Part shown: piece by piece, positions 50,364-61,116 of the stretch | Layout: the number at the start of each line of letters is the position of its first letter | How positions within the stretch are numbered: the stretch's first letter is position 1 | DNA from: Melastoma dodecandrum | Taxonomy: Eukaryota; Streptophyta; Magnoliopsida; Myrtales; Melastomataceae | Direction of reading: 5' to 3' | NCBI GenBank assembly: GCA_029817715.1 | Contig: JARUPY010000396.1 | Span: 5,890,001 to 5,954,000 of the forward strand | DNA length: 64,000 nucleotides | Notes under the pieces: generated by a model | Told to the model about the DNA's origin: nothing | Seen by the model: the letters and a program-made list of their open reading frames with translations, nothing else | Database searches by the model: none | Translations under genes and position numbers: made by a program

Positions 50364-50871
50364 TGATGCGAGGGAAAAAGTCTGGAATACTTAATCAGTG
50401 GAGGATTGAAGTTTGTGAGGATTGCAGAAGCTGGGAGATGCAATTGCAGAGGATAAATAATCTGCAGGAGCTGAGGTGTAGAGATTAATCGAGTTCGTTA
50501 TGTAGTTGGGGGTTGGGTCCGGTTCAATTGTAATAGAATTGGTTCGGTTTAAGTGAAAACCGGTTCAGTGGGTTGTTAGAAAATGTGTGCGGGGGCAGGG
50601 GAATTGGAAGTTAGTTAGATCATTTTACTTCCTTATTCTGGTGTGGGAGCGGTTGGAGACGTAATTGTAATCGGAGTGCGTCGGAGGCGGTGTATGTGTT
50701 GGCTTGGGCTATCGGAGTTGTGGCGGAGCTATTGTAGTTGGTTTGGACTGCACTGTGTTAGTGGAAATCGAAGTTGCTGTTCTGTTCTGCTGTGCATTGT
50801 TGTTGTTGCTGCAATTGCAAGGTTTGGTGATTCTGTACTGTTTTCTACTTTTCGAAGAATAACTCGTAACA
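50364..50871 (+). repeat. 3' LTR of the gypsy element
   Basis: 508 bp, same ends as the left copy. Confidence 0.95.
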
Positions 50872-50876
50872 AACCT

Positions 50877-51002
50877 CGCCTCCTCGAACTCCTTCCTCGC
50901 GTTCTCCCTCAAAACGTCCCTCCAAGGGGCCCCTCTGGCATCCGTCCAAAGGAAGAACCTCGTCACCCTCAGTATGTCTCTGTATAGGCTCAGCGCCTCC
51001 AT
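50877..51002 (-). pseudogene. LYR-motif protein, N-terminal part (split by gypsy element)
   Basis: ATG at 51,002 on the minus strand starts MEALSLYRDILRVTRFF, which contains the LYR tripeptide that binds acyl carrier protein or the Fe-S machinery in mitochondrial LYR proteins, followed by WRDVLRENARKEFEEAR. The remaining 57 codons lie 9.8 kb away at 40,929-41,099, beyond the gypsy insertion. Together the halves form a clean 98-residue frame without any other lesion, so the gene was probably intact until the element arrived. A transcript through the 9.8-kb insert would have to splice it out precisely; I see no reason to expect that. Its 5' end abuts the PPR fragment on the opposite strand, so this could also be a truncated duplicate rather than the main gene copy. 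Confidence 0.82.
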
Positions 51003-51005
51003 CCT

Positions 51006-51338
51006 TCTCTCGCTACACAATGGCATTCCCTTCCTCCGGGGAATTTTGTTCTTTAACTGGGCTGCCCACCTCCCGCAGCAGCTCTCTGCCAAGCCTTACA
51101 ATGAGATGGTGGACCTCGCCAGGGAAGGTTGGCCAGTTCAATCAGTCAAGACTTTCGTGATACTGATCCGGCGGAGGTCTCGCTGCGGAGGCAGTGTACA
51201 TTAATCGTATGGATTAATACGGGGTGACAAAAGCCCGACAAGATTCTGGTCTCGACCTTGATCAGTATGTTGAGCAGGAAGAGGATGGCAGCTGAAGCTC
51301 ATTCCTTCTTTGACAGCTTGAAGGAGCCCAACATCGAG
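51006..51338 (+). pseudogene. PPR protein pseudogene, left part
   Basis: Plus-strand pieces of a pentatricopeptide repeat protein resembling the mitochondrial At1g20300 type: LFFNWAAHLPQQL, KPYNEMVDLA, SVKTFVILIRR, LISMLSRKRMAAEAHSFF, DSLKEP. Frames are shifted and the N-terminal targeting part is missing; the sequence begins only a few bases from the LYR start codon on the other strand. It is cut off by copia-2 and continues at 56,655. Confidence 0.82.
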
Positions 51339-51343
51339 GTAGA

Positions 51344-51755
51344 TGCAAGCGAGAGCGGCTCAATCGTCAACCTCAGAACAACATCACCTTTCCTTCATTC
51401 TCCAGAAATCTCCCTTCAGCCTTCCTCCATTCTTACATGTAAAACTTAGAAAATAAAAATGATCATCTGTCTCTTACTCTCTTGCTCTCTCTCTCCTTTT
51501 TATATTGGGATCTCTAACAAATATTCCCCTGTCGTACGATCAAGTCGGGGGTCTCGCGTCTCTGCTCAACCAACTTCCCCTCTAACCAACTCAATCTTCT
51601 TCATCTGTAATATCTTCTATTTCTGCTCGTGGGCCACCACATTCTTCATTTGCAAAAGCCCATTCTCCACCCAAGCCTTCTTTAGACCCGTCAGCTTCTC
51701 CTTCCTTTCCTGCTCGTTGTGCAGCTACAAGGTTGAACTTCTTCTGCTGCTGACA
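51344..51755 (-). repeat. 3' LTR of copia-2
   Basis: 412 bp; contains three extra bases near 51,375 compared with the other copy. Confidence 0.95.
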
Positions 51756-54700
51756 CTCCCCCTCAAGATGGGAAGAGTATATGTTGCACATTCCCATCTT
51801 GCTCAACAGGAACTCGAACCTCCTTGGATGCAATGCCTTGGTAAAAAAATCAGCCAATTGATACTCCGATCTCACATGCTTTATTTCTATTTCACCGCTC
51901 AGTACCTTCTCCCGCACAAAGTGTAGATCAATCTCTAGGTGTTTGGTTCTCTCATGAAACACTGGGTTCTTCGTGAGATGGATCGCTGATTTGTTATCGC
52001 AATACAGAACCACTTGTGTACTTGATTTTGATTTAAAATCCTTCATTAACGCCTGCAACCATATTAATTCTGCTGTGGTGGCCGCAATTGCTCTATATTC
52101 AGCCTCGGATGAGCTCCTTGATACGGTTGTCTGCTTCTTAGCTTTCTAACTAATCAGAGAATCACCAACAAAGGCACAAAAACCTGTGGTTGACCTCCTT
52201 GTATCGCTGCAACCTCCCCAATCACTATCTGAAAATCCTTGCAAGCGTATTTCTGAAAATCTTGAGAGTAATAAGCCTCTACCGGGAGTTCCCTTCAAAT
52301 ATCTAAGAACATAACAAGCAGCTTGCCAATGCTCTGTTTTGGGCTTATCCATGAACTGAGCAAGCTTGTGGATGGCATAAGCTATATATGGTCTCGTCAC
52401 TCCTAAGTAGATCATCCTTCCTATCAACTGCCTGTATGAGCTGGGATTGATCAGCCCTTCTCCTCCTTCTACACTTAACTTCAAATTAGGCATTATTGGC
52501 ACTGAGCTTGGTTTTGCTCCTAGCTTTCCCTGTTCTTCAAGCAATCTCAGAGTATATCCTCGCTGTGAGAGGAAAATTCCCTTTCTGGACCGAGCTATCT
52601 CTAATCCCAAGAAGAACTTTAGCTCCCCTAAGTTCCTCACCTTGAAACTTTTCTGCAAATGGTTATGCAAGTCTGAAATTTGCTTCAAACTTGTGCCTGC
52701 AACGGCCATATCATCCACATAGACTAGAACAGCCAAGAAACCCATCTGATCTTCCTTCGTGAATAATGAGTAATCAGACTTGGATTGTAAGAACCCATAT
52801 GACACTAAACACTGCGTGAGCTTACAATTCCATTGTCTTGACGCCTGTTTAAGTCCATACAAGGACTTCTTTAAGTGACAACAACTTGAGTCTCCCCCTG
52901 ACTTGCATAACCCGGAGGTAGGTCCATATAAACATCCTCATTGAGGTCTCCATTCAAAAAAGCATTGTGGATGTCAAATTGACGCAAATACCACCCTTTG
53001 ATTGCTGCAAGAGCAAAGAAGAGACGTACAGTGGTGTGCTTAACAACAGGACTGAAGGTATCCTGATAGTCAAGCCCTTCACATTGTGTAAAGCCTTTAG
53101 CAACCAATCTAGCTTTATATCTCTCCACTTCACCATCAGCACGCAATTTCACCTTAAAAACCCACTTGCAGCCAATAAGGCGCTTACCCTTAGGAAGAGG
53201 AATCAATTCCCAGGTACGATTGTCCTCAAGAGCCTTCAATTCCTCTTTCATGGCCTGTTCCCAATGTAAAAGACCCTTTGCTTGACTGTAAGTTTGTGGT
53301 TCATAGTGTGTTTGCAAAGACATAATGAAAGAATGATAAGGTTTGGAGAGATTGCTATAAGAAAGATGAGATTGTATGGGATAAGCCGGGGATGAATAAT
53401 GAGAAAGTAGAGAATGATCAGACCTGGATGAGTCCTCTGAAGCCAATTGTACAGCAGAGACCGAGGAGAGATGGAGATGATAATCTTGTAAGTATGATGG
53501 TAAGTGCCTAGATCTAGTGCTTTGTCGCAAAGGTGGTGAATGTGATGGTGATGTAGGTTTAGAAAAATTGGAAGAAGTCGAAGTATCATTGGTAGCTACA
53601 TCAGGCAATGGGGATGGCATGGAGGTAAGATTTGGAGGTACTGGTATGTCAACTATATCAGGAGAATCATGATGCATAATTGGTAAAACCAGATCTGGAT
53701 GATGTGAGGATGTATCATGATGCAAATAAGGAAAGATGGTCTCATAAAATTGAACATCCCTTGATATGAAAACAGTGTGCTGAAGCAAATCATATAGATA
53801 GTATCCTTTAATGCCAAATGGGTACCCCAGGAAGATACATTGTCTAGACCTCTTGTCCAATTTCTTACGACCATGAACCAAAGTGCATGCATAACATAAA
53901 GATCCAAAGACTCTTAAAAGATGATAAGTAGGTCTTTTGTTGAATAGCATCTCATATGGAGATTTATTATCCAACACTCGAGTCGGTAGTCTATTAATCA
54001 GATAGACTGCTGTCATCAAGGCATATCCCCAAAACCTTGTAGAAAGATGTGCTTGAAACAAGAGGGCTCGAGTTACCTGCAGCAAGTGTTGATGCTTGCG
54101 TTCTACCACCCCATTTTGCTCTGGTGTTTCAACACATGTGCGTTGATGTAGTATTCCAGAAGCTTTATAAAATTCTGGTAATAAAAACTCCACTCCATTG
54201 TCACTCCTTATTGTTTTGACTTGTTTAGTGAACTGAGTTTGCACATGGTTGCAAAACTGCTGCAATAAACTTTTAGTTTCTGATTTGTGTTTCATCAAAT
54301 AAACCCATGTTACCCTTGTAAAGTCATCCACTATAGTGAGGAAAAATTGGAAACCTCCTATAGCTGGGTGTGAGTAGGGTCCCCAAATATCACAGTGAAC
54401 AAGCTCAAATGCATGTGTTGACGTATGAAGACTCATAGGGAACGGCAACCTCTTTTGTTTCGACTCATGACAAACAGAGCATACATTATAGGGAAGAAAT
54501 TTTATAGATGCATCTATGTTCTGTAAAACCTTGGCTTTCTCAGAAGAAACATGTCCCAAACGTAAATGCCAAACATCAAATTTATCTAATGAATGCTCTT
54601 GTGCACATGTTGCAGATAAAACTAGGTCTGTGTTGCTAGGCTATGTAGATTGTTTCCTATCATGAGTTTTCATCACCTCATACAATCCTCCTTTGGTCTC

Positions 54701-56215
54701 AGCATGTCCAATCGTCATCGAGGCATCCAAGTCCTGAATGTAACATTGAGAACGAGAAAAAATAAGACAAATATTATTGTTTGAGGTTAATTTGCTGACT
54801 GAGATCAAATTATAATGGAAAGAAGGAACAAATAGCACATTTGTGAGAAGAATGTGCCTATTTAACCTGACTGTACCAATGTGGGTGGATATCACTTTAG
54901 CACAGTTAGGTAAATGGATTTGTAAGGGAGTTGAGAGCTGATAACATGATTCAAAAAAGGTTAGATCGCAAGCTACATGATCTGTAGCACCAGTGTCTAA
55001 AAACCAGGAAGTTTTCTTTTCAAGGCTAATATCATGGATTGAAAGAACATAAGAGCTTTTATGTGATTTACCAGCAGAAGGACTCTGATGGTTCGAGACA
55101 AGTTCAGAAGTTTGAGAATTCTCATTCACAGTCGTGCTTGGGTCTTTCAAATTGAGTAAGGTCACTAATTTTTGGAACTGATGGTCTGATATTCCAATCT
55201 CTGTGGGAATCAGTCCTCCATCCACTAGGTTCACAGCCCTTCTTCTATCTGCTGCATATCCTCCTCTACCAGGTACAAAGCTCCCTCTTCCATGTGGAGA
55301 TACTCCTCTTCCTCTTCCAAAACCTCCCCTTGTATTAGGTGGGAAACCCACCAAGTAAAAACACTTCTCTTTGAGGTGTCCCCTCTTTCCACAGAATTCG
55401 CATATCCAATCTCCTCTACCAAATTTTCTTTCACCAAGTTGTTGTCCTCGAGGTTGAATAACACCCATATCATTTCTCTGCTCTCCTTTTAGTTGCACGG
55501 CCGCTGCCATGATCGGCATATCTTGCACAGACCTTTGTTGTTTCTGGTTTTCTTCTCTTTGAACAATGTTATAGACCTCCCCTAGTGTAGGAAAAGGTTT
55601 CCTCATCAGCATTTGAAACCTGATATGTGAAAACTCAGTATTCAACCCATTAAGAAACCTATAAACCATGTCCTTCTCCTGCTGTTCAGCAAAGGTCCTT
55701 GCCCACTTACATTCACATTTGCCACACTCACAGCATGGAAGTGGCCGAAATATCCTCAATTCTCTTAATATAGCTAGCATATCATTATAATATGCCGAGA
55801 CAGTCCTATTCCCCTGCTCCAAGCTACAATATTTTTGTTGTAGATTACAAATCTTACTATCATCCGGTTCTCCATATCTTTCCCTCAATTCTTCCCAAAT
55901 GTCTCTGGCCGAATCTAAGTAAAATATCGTGGTGGCTATTGGAATGGAAACTGAGCGTTGTATCCAGGACTTAACCAAATTATTACACCTTCTCCATGCT
56001 GGGTAAAGCGGGTCGCTTACCTCTGGCTTCACGATGCTCCCATCAACAAAGCCCACTTTATTCCTTATTGAAAGGGCGAGTTCGAAAGAGGCACTCCATG
56101 TGGTATAGTTGCCTTCTTCCAGCTCCGGCGTCACCAGCGAACTTACTTGATTCTCCGTTGTGTGGATATAATAAGGCGATTGTGGGTTTTCTGCAAGTGC
56201 CAAGCTCCCGTCCAT
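51756..56215 (-). pseudogene. copia-2 gag-pol, interrupted
   Basis: Minus-strand polyprotein from ATG at 56,215 (MDGSLALAENPQS). Gag (GNYTTWSASFELALSIRNKV), zinc knuckle CEFCGKRGHLKEKC, protease SWFLDTGATDHV, then TAG at 54,643-54,641. The same frame goes on with the GAG-pre-integrase segment WHLRLGH, integrase ([31 protein letters not shown]), and RT ([33 protein letters not shown]). A one-base loss near 52,890 shifts the frame within SLYGLKQ; YVDDMAVAG follows, then RNase H (QGFSDSDWGGCSDTRRSTTG) with a TAG at 52,148-52,146, and the rest to about 51,780. Three lesions despite near-identical LTRs. Confidence 0.93.
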
Positions 56216-56228
56216 CCTTGCGCACAGC

Positions 56229-56240
56229 GCTCTGATACCA
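56229..56240 (-). other. Primer-binding site (initiator tRNA-Met) of copia-2
   Basis: Reverse complement of GCTCTGATACCA is TGGTATCAGAGC, next to the 5' LTR. Confidence 0.93.
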
Positions 56241-56649
56241 TGCAAGCGAGAGCGGCTCAATCGTCAACCTCAGAACATCACCTTTCCTTCATTCTCCAGA
56301 AATCTCCCTTCAGCCTTCCTCCATTCTTACATGTAAAACTTAGAAAATAAAAATGATCATCTGTCTCTTACTCTCTTGCTCTCTCTCTCCTTTTTATATT
56401 GGGATCTCTAACAAATATTCCCCTGTCGTACGATCAAGTCGGGGGTCTCGCGTCTCTGCTCAACCAACTTCCCCTCTAACCAACTCAATCTTCTTCATCT
56501 GTAATATCTTCTATTTCTGCTCGTGGGCCACCACATTCTTCATTTGCAGAAGCCCATTCTCCACCCAAGCCTTCTTTAGACCCGTCAGCTTCTCCTTCCT
56601 TTCCTGCTCGTTGTGCAGCTACAAGGTTGAACTTCTTCTGCTGCTGACA
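56241..56649 (-). repeat. 5' LTR of copia-2
   Basis: 409 bp; next to the primer site; near-identical to the other copy. Confidence 0.95.
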
Positions 56650-56654
56650 GTAGA

Positions 56655-57435
56655 CACTAGTCTCATCCACAGATGATGCCGAGCTGGGAATATTTCTGAG
56701 GCAGAATGCCACGATTCAGCCCAACGTTCATACGTATGGGATCATTATCGATGCCCTGTGCCGTGACCACGATGTATTTGCTGAAACGCTGGAGGTAGGT
56801 TGCCAGCCAAATGCAATTACGTTCAACAACCTGATGTGCGTGGACGTAAGGCGGGGAGAACCATGAAGGAATTACATGTCTACAACCAAATGAAGCGTCT
56901 CGGATGCAAGCCCAACTCTATCAAATACAACTTCCTCATTGACTGCCACTGCAAGGACGGGAAGCCCCACGAGGCGATGAAGGTGGTAGACTCGATGGTC
57001 GAGAATGGGTATGCTCCAAACCCATGGACATTCAACCCGATTTTATGATACATTGCAAAGTCTCGGGACGTGAACGGAGTGCATAGGTTGAACGATCACA
57101 TGAAGGGACTTAAGTGCGAAATGAACACGGTCACTTACAACATGCTGATGATGTTCGTGGAGTCAAAGTCGACCGACATGGTGATCAACGCTGAAGAGGG
57201 AGATGTACGAGAACGAGGTGGAGCCCAATGTGAAAAAGTATTGGATCTTGATCTCGATGTATAGGGGGATGGGCCACTGGAACAACGCCAACAAGCTATT
57301 CTCGGAGATGATGGAGGCGCAGTGTCCGAAGCCGGGGTTGCCGCTCCATGAGATGATACCGGGGCAGCTCCGGAAGGAAGGCCGGGGAGCCGAAGAAGCA
57401 CGAGGAGCTGGTGGACAGAGGGGTTCGTCACCAGA
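56655..57435 (+). pseudogene. PPR protein pseudogene, right part
   Basis: Continues the fragment that ends at 51,338. In order: NVHTYGIIIDALC, PNAITFNNLM, YNQMKRLGCKPNSIKYNFLI, DCHCKDGKPHEAMKVVDSMV, RDVNGVHRLNDHMKGLKCEM, TVTYNMLMMFVESKSTDMVI, EVEPNVKKYW, GMGHWNNANKLFSEMMEA and KHEELVDRGFV. These are successive 35-residue PPR units in the At1g20300 order as I recall it. There are stops (for example TGA near 57,047) and several frameshifts, so the gene was dead before copia-2 arrived or died soon after. Confidence 0.88.
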
Positions 57436-58427
57436 CAGACCTCTGCCAATTTCAGTAGTGTCAAAAAGAAAACCACCCTCTAAGGCCTATTGTTGTATCC
57501 TGGGCCATTCTCCATGGGTCGCAGTAATTTTAAGGTTGCACTAACTCAACAAACCAAAACCTCAAATCATCCCCGAAATCACTCACCAAAGATGGCGTGG
57601 AAACGAGATAAATGGGACAGGAAATGCCAGGTCAGATACAGGAGATTAGATTGGAACTCCAGCTCCTCTAATTTGGACAATGGCGGAAGGAGACACAGAC
57701 AACTGGGTAGTTCCCAAGTGAGGAGGCTCTCAACATCATCTGTCTAAAAAGCTAAATGGGTAAAGAAGGCAGGACTTTGGGTTTTCCTAAAGACAAGGAC
57801 AGAAGCACAGGAAAGTGTCCCCATTCCCTAAAACCCATGTGACCCCCTCCTTCGGCAAAAGCCACTTTCTCCGCCTGCACCTGCAACTGCACGCCAGTTG
57901 ATAAGATCCCGAAAGGAAAAAGCCGAAGTATCAGCACCTTTGGCCTAAATCTCAATCGGGTTTCTCCTCCACATTTCTTGCCCAGAAAAATCTCCCTGCA
58001 ATCAAAATATCTTGCAGCTAATTTTGACACCTGTTACTAATATCTCATCAGGAAGAGTTCCCAAATCCTTTTGCTTAATGGGAACCGACAGGTTTAAGGT
58101 TATGGCTAATATTCGAGCTTTGACAGTGAACAAAACACACACATTATTCCATGGAAAACCCCGATGAGATTTTAAGCCAAACCCAGAAGAGGAGAGTTAA
58201 GAACTCCCCCAAGATCAAAACTAACAATTTAAGGGAAGCTGAAGTCAAATTGAAAAGAAAAAAAAAAAAAACCTATCCAAAGAGGCAGCAAATCAAATGA
58301 TTCCACCCTAAATTTGACCCTACTACAAGCATTGGAACAAGCCAGAGGAAGATGACGATCATGGAATTTATTGATCTTCTTTTCTGGGTAGTCAGATCTC
58401 CAAGTACCTTCTCCTTTCCTTCCATCA
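57436..58427. other. Intergenic, includes SMT2 3' UTR
   Basis: No gene recognised on either strand. The region from about 58,230 to 58,427 should be the SMT2 3' UTR. Confidence 0.45.
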
Positions 58428-59540
58428 TCATTTCGCGGCCGAGGCCGAGGCAGAGGCGGCATTGCTGGGTTTTCTGAGCAGGATCATGTGCATCGGCGAG
58501 AAGATCCCGGACTGGCCACCCCGGGTCAGGAAATCGGCCGTCCTGAACAGCATCTCATGCACCTCGACTGTCCCCTTGGGTGCGACCCCTATCGCGGCCA
58601 GCACAGTGATCACCACGTGGTTCCTCCAGTACGCGATCCGCCCCATCTTGAGCCTCGTCCACCACGGGCCAGCCGGCGGAGCGGCCAGATCCTCCTCCTC
58701 GAGGACCTCAAACCCGACTGCTCTGGCCACAGTGGCGATGTCCGCATAACTCCTCAGCCCGGGTAGGGCATTCCCCTGCTCGATACCCCGGATGACCGCC
58801 ACATGCTCCTCGTCACTGGCCCTGTACTTGTCAGTGGTGACCCACTCGTAGGAAACGAACTTGGCCCCGGGCTTCAACACCCGGAAGACCTCCGCGTAGA
58901 CATCCTCGAGGCGGGGGGCATGGCAGGTAGCCTCGATGGAGTATGCCCCGTCGAAGGAGTTGTCCTCGAAGGGCATCTCGAGGAAGTTCCCACAAACCAC
59001 ATCGCAGGTCGAATCGAGGCCGGCCTTGCGGTTGTGGGCCCTGGCACGGCCGACCTGGTACTCGTTGATGGTAATGCCGACGACTCGGGAGCGGGAATGG
59101 GAAGCAATGGCTCGCATAGGGCCGCCAACCCCACACCCGACATCAAGGATGCGATGATCTGGGGTAGCGGAGATGAGGTCGGAGGCGCGGACCTCGTGGA
59201 GGCGGGTGGCGGAGGCATGGGAATGGCCAGGGACGGAGGGGCTGAAGTGGAAGGACTGTCCCCAACCCCACTCGTAGATGTCGGTGACGAGGTTGTAGAA
59301 GGTGTCTACGAAGTCGGGGACGGTGTCCTTGTCCTTGGCCCGGATCTCGCTGGGCGGGCGTAGGAAGAAGGACCAGTACTGCTTGAACTTGTCGCCGATT
59401 TTCTCGGAGGAGATGGAGCCGCCGGAGAGTGAGGTGGCGCTCTTACCCTTCTGCTCGGCTGGGCCAAGGACGCAGACGAACCAGTAGAGGCCGCCGGCGA
59501 GGAGTGCCCCCGTGCAGAAGAGGGCGGCGACTGAGTCCAT
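58428..59540 (-). CDS. SMT2: 24-methylenesterol C-methyltransferase (SMT2)
   Basis: Second sterol methylation at C-28 using S-adenosylmethionine, giving 24-ethyl sterols (sitosterol, stigmasterol) at the ER. Intronless, 370 residues, as expected for SMT2. ATG at 59,540 gives MDSVAALFCTGALLAGGLYW, the N-terminal membrane anchor, then CVLGPAE, YWSFFLRPPSE, the sterol motif FYNLVTDIYEWGWGQSFHFS, the SAM-binding loop LDVGCGVGGPMRAIA, GITINEYQV, DNSFDGAYSIEATCHAPRLE, YEWVTTDKYRAS and the C-terminal GGQSGIFSPMHMILLRKP. Length and order match SMT2/3 rather than SMT1. Upstream in-frame codons before the ATG include a (CT)n tract of the 5' UTR and are not part of the protein. The gene looks intact. 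Its Ala/Ser-rich last residues (ASASAAK) are variable in the family. Confidence 0.96.
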   Translation of the reverse strand: MDSVAALFCTGALLAGGLYWFVCVLGPAEQKGKSATSLSGGSISSEKIGDKFKQYWSFFLRPPSEIRAKDKDTVPDFVDTFYNLVTDIYEWGWGQSFHFSPSVPGHSHASATRLHEVRASDLISATPDHRILDVGCGVGGPMRAIASHSRSRVVGITINEYQVGRARAHNRKAGLDSTCDVVCGNFLEMPFEDNSFDGAYSIEATCHAPRLEDVYAEVFRVLKPGAKFVSYEWVTTDKYRASDEEHVAVIRGIEQGNALPGLRSYADIATVARAVGFEVLEEEDLAAPPAGPWWTRLKMGRIAYWRNHVVITVLAAIGVAPKGTVEVHEMLFRTADFLTRGGQSGIFSPMHMILLRKPSNAASASASAAK

Positions 59541-59548
59541 AACTAACA

Positions 59549-59550
<2 letters not shown>

Positions 59551-59582
<32 letters not shown>
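59551..59582 (+). repeat. (CT)n microsatellite in the SMT2 5' UTR
   Basis: Sixteen CT units just upstream of the SMT2 start codon; GA on the transcribed strand. GA/CT leaders are common in plant promoters and bind BPC factors in some genes; here that is inference. Confidence 0.92.
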
Positions 59583-59585
<3 letters not shown>

Positions 59586-61116
59586 GGTGGGTATTGACGG
59601 AAGTGAAGCGTGGGCGTAGTTTTTGGGATGCGTTCCGCTAAGTGGTCGTATGAGATTTGTTGACGTTGAGGTTGTCCGTCCCACCCAACTTTTTCCCCAC
59701 CAAAATTTAAAAATCTCTCATATTTAATTTAATCAAATACACTCCCATTTAGATCGGCATCATCTCACGTGACCTAACTTTTCTAGGGCTCTGACTAAAC
59801 AAAAGGAAAAAAAAAACAACATGATTATTTCTTTATTTCCTCACCTGAACTAAATTCATACCGGAAAAATAGAGAGAGTAAGTTACTCGATTTAATGAGC
59901 CACTGAATGTTTAAGATTCACATTGATGGCATCAATTCGGCAAAAAACACTCCGAATTTGTTTTTCTTATATTGCCAAAAAAAAATGAGTGGCTTGAAAT
60001 TCCCGGGGGGGTATGGCCCAATGGGCCGTTAGGCCCACCATCGCTTCTTCCTCCAGTTTGGGCTTTCCGTTTTCGGCCCGATTCACTTACAAACCCAAAA
60101 CAGTGATGCCGTTGACCGGTTCAGAACATGTAAAAAGAGTCGGTCGCGTGTAAAAGGTCACCGATGACGGAATACCGTTGACCAAGGGCGTATCCGGTAG
60201 TTGCTTGTGAGTTCATCGCTAATTTTTTGTATTGTTTGACCCTCTCTCTTTCTCTATCTCTATGTACGTATAGATATAATGTAATGGCTGAAAGTTTTGG
60301 TGATAGGTTAAGGGGGTTTGGACCACTCGAACAAGCAAGAGCGAAACCCAACATCCCCCCCCCCCCCCCAACTCTCTGATCGTTAGGTGATTAGTTTAAT
60401 CGGATCAAGATTCAAAATGAGTGCGACACGAGACTATGTATCTATAGACGTGGACATCATTGTCCACCACACCTCGAAATATTTTCTCCCTCGTGTCGAA
60501 ACAACAAACAAAAAAAATATATCTTGGTCTCAACCGTCAGTCAGAGGATGTAAGGAAAGGGATGTAAATCATTACAAACTGGAGAAAAGAAACAAAAGGG
60601 GTGGTGGCAAAAATTGGAGGTGTTCCACTCAGTCAGTGGCTCTCGTAACTCTATCGACAAAAGGCAAAAAGGAACGGGAAGTTTCGTTTTCATTGTTGTC
60701 CATCCAATCCAAGCGCGGGTGAATTGAGTTTGTTACCAAAATGAAGTTATTACCAGTTAACAGAGGTGGTCGGAGTCAATAGTGAGGTACGTACGATGTT
60801 CAAACTTCCACGTTGTGTTCTTAGATCAAGGATGGCGTGACGAGGGGAGTTTCCCGAGTAATTGTCCAAAAAAGCGAAGCTCTCCGAGGATTTTCTTTTT
60901 TCTTTTTTGATTTTTTCCGATCGGGAGAGTGACCCAATAAATAAACGTAAAGAAAAGTAAAGGGCGGAAGAACATAAGCTTACAACCAAAGCAAAAGGCG
61001 GGCGAAGTGCAGGCTTCAACTGTCCCCTTCTCGATTAACTCGACCTCGACATCCCCACCTCTCCCTCCGACTCGGATTCCTCTGTTTTGGCCATCTGAAG
61101 GACGCTCCCAGCGACC
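59583..61116. other. Intergenic between SMT2 and the MFS gene
   Basis: No gene recognised. A C-run of about 14 bp lies near 60,355-60,369, with TGGGCC/GGCCCA motifs near 60,017-60,035 and CT-rich sequence near 60,240. Confidence 0.5.

Larger units (their letters stand above)
41100..50871 (+). mobile_element. Ty3/gypsy chromovirus, TSD AACCT, with a nested 4-kb insertion
   Basis: LTRs of 508 bp at 41,100-41,607 and 50,364-50,871 begin TGATGCGAGG and end CTCGTAACA (TG...CA). The perfect duplication AACCT lies at 41,095-41,099 and 50,872-50,876. Five differences between the LTRs by eye (about 99 %). After the left LTR comes a primer-site-like GGTATTAGAGC; before the right LTR a purine tract AAGGGGGAG. 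Order gag, protease, RT, RNase H, integrase and a C-terminal chromodomain identify a chromovirus. A 3,996-bp element is inserted in the integrase at 45,473-49,468. Without it the element is 5,771 bp plus one duplication. It interrupts a minus-strand LYR-motif gene. Confidence 0.97.
51344..56649 (-). mobile_element. Ty1/copia LTR retrotransposon (copia-2), TSD GTAGA
   Basis: Minus-strand element of 5,306 bp. LTRs are 51,344-51,755 and 56,241-56,649 (412 and 409 bp; in plus orientation TGCAAGCGAGAG ... CTGCTGACA). They differ by a 3-bp indel and one base by eye, so the insertion is very young. The perfect duplication GTAGA lies at 51,339-51,343 and 56,650-56,654. The primer site is GCTCTGATACCA at 56,229-56,240 in plus orientation, and the purine tract is next to the left LTR (CTCCCCCTCAAG at 51,756-51,767). 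Domain order is gag, protease, integrase, RT, RNase H. It splits a PPR pseudogene. Confidence 0.97.

Noticed and set aside
58803..59363. Long plus-strand ORF (about 186 codons) opposite SMT2
   Set aside because: It is the antisense of the SMT2 coding sequence; low-complexity Gly/Val composition, no known motif.
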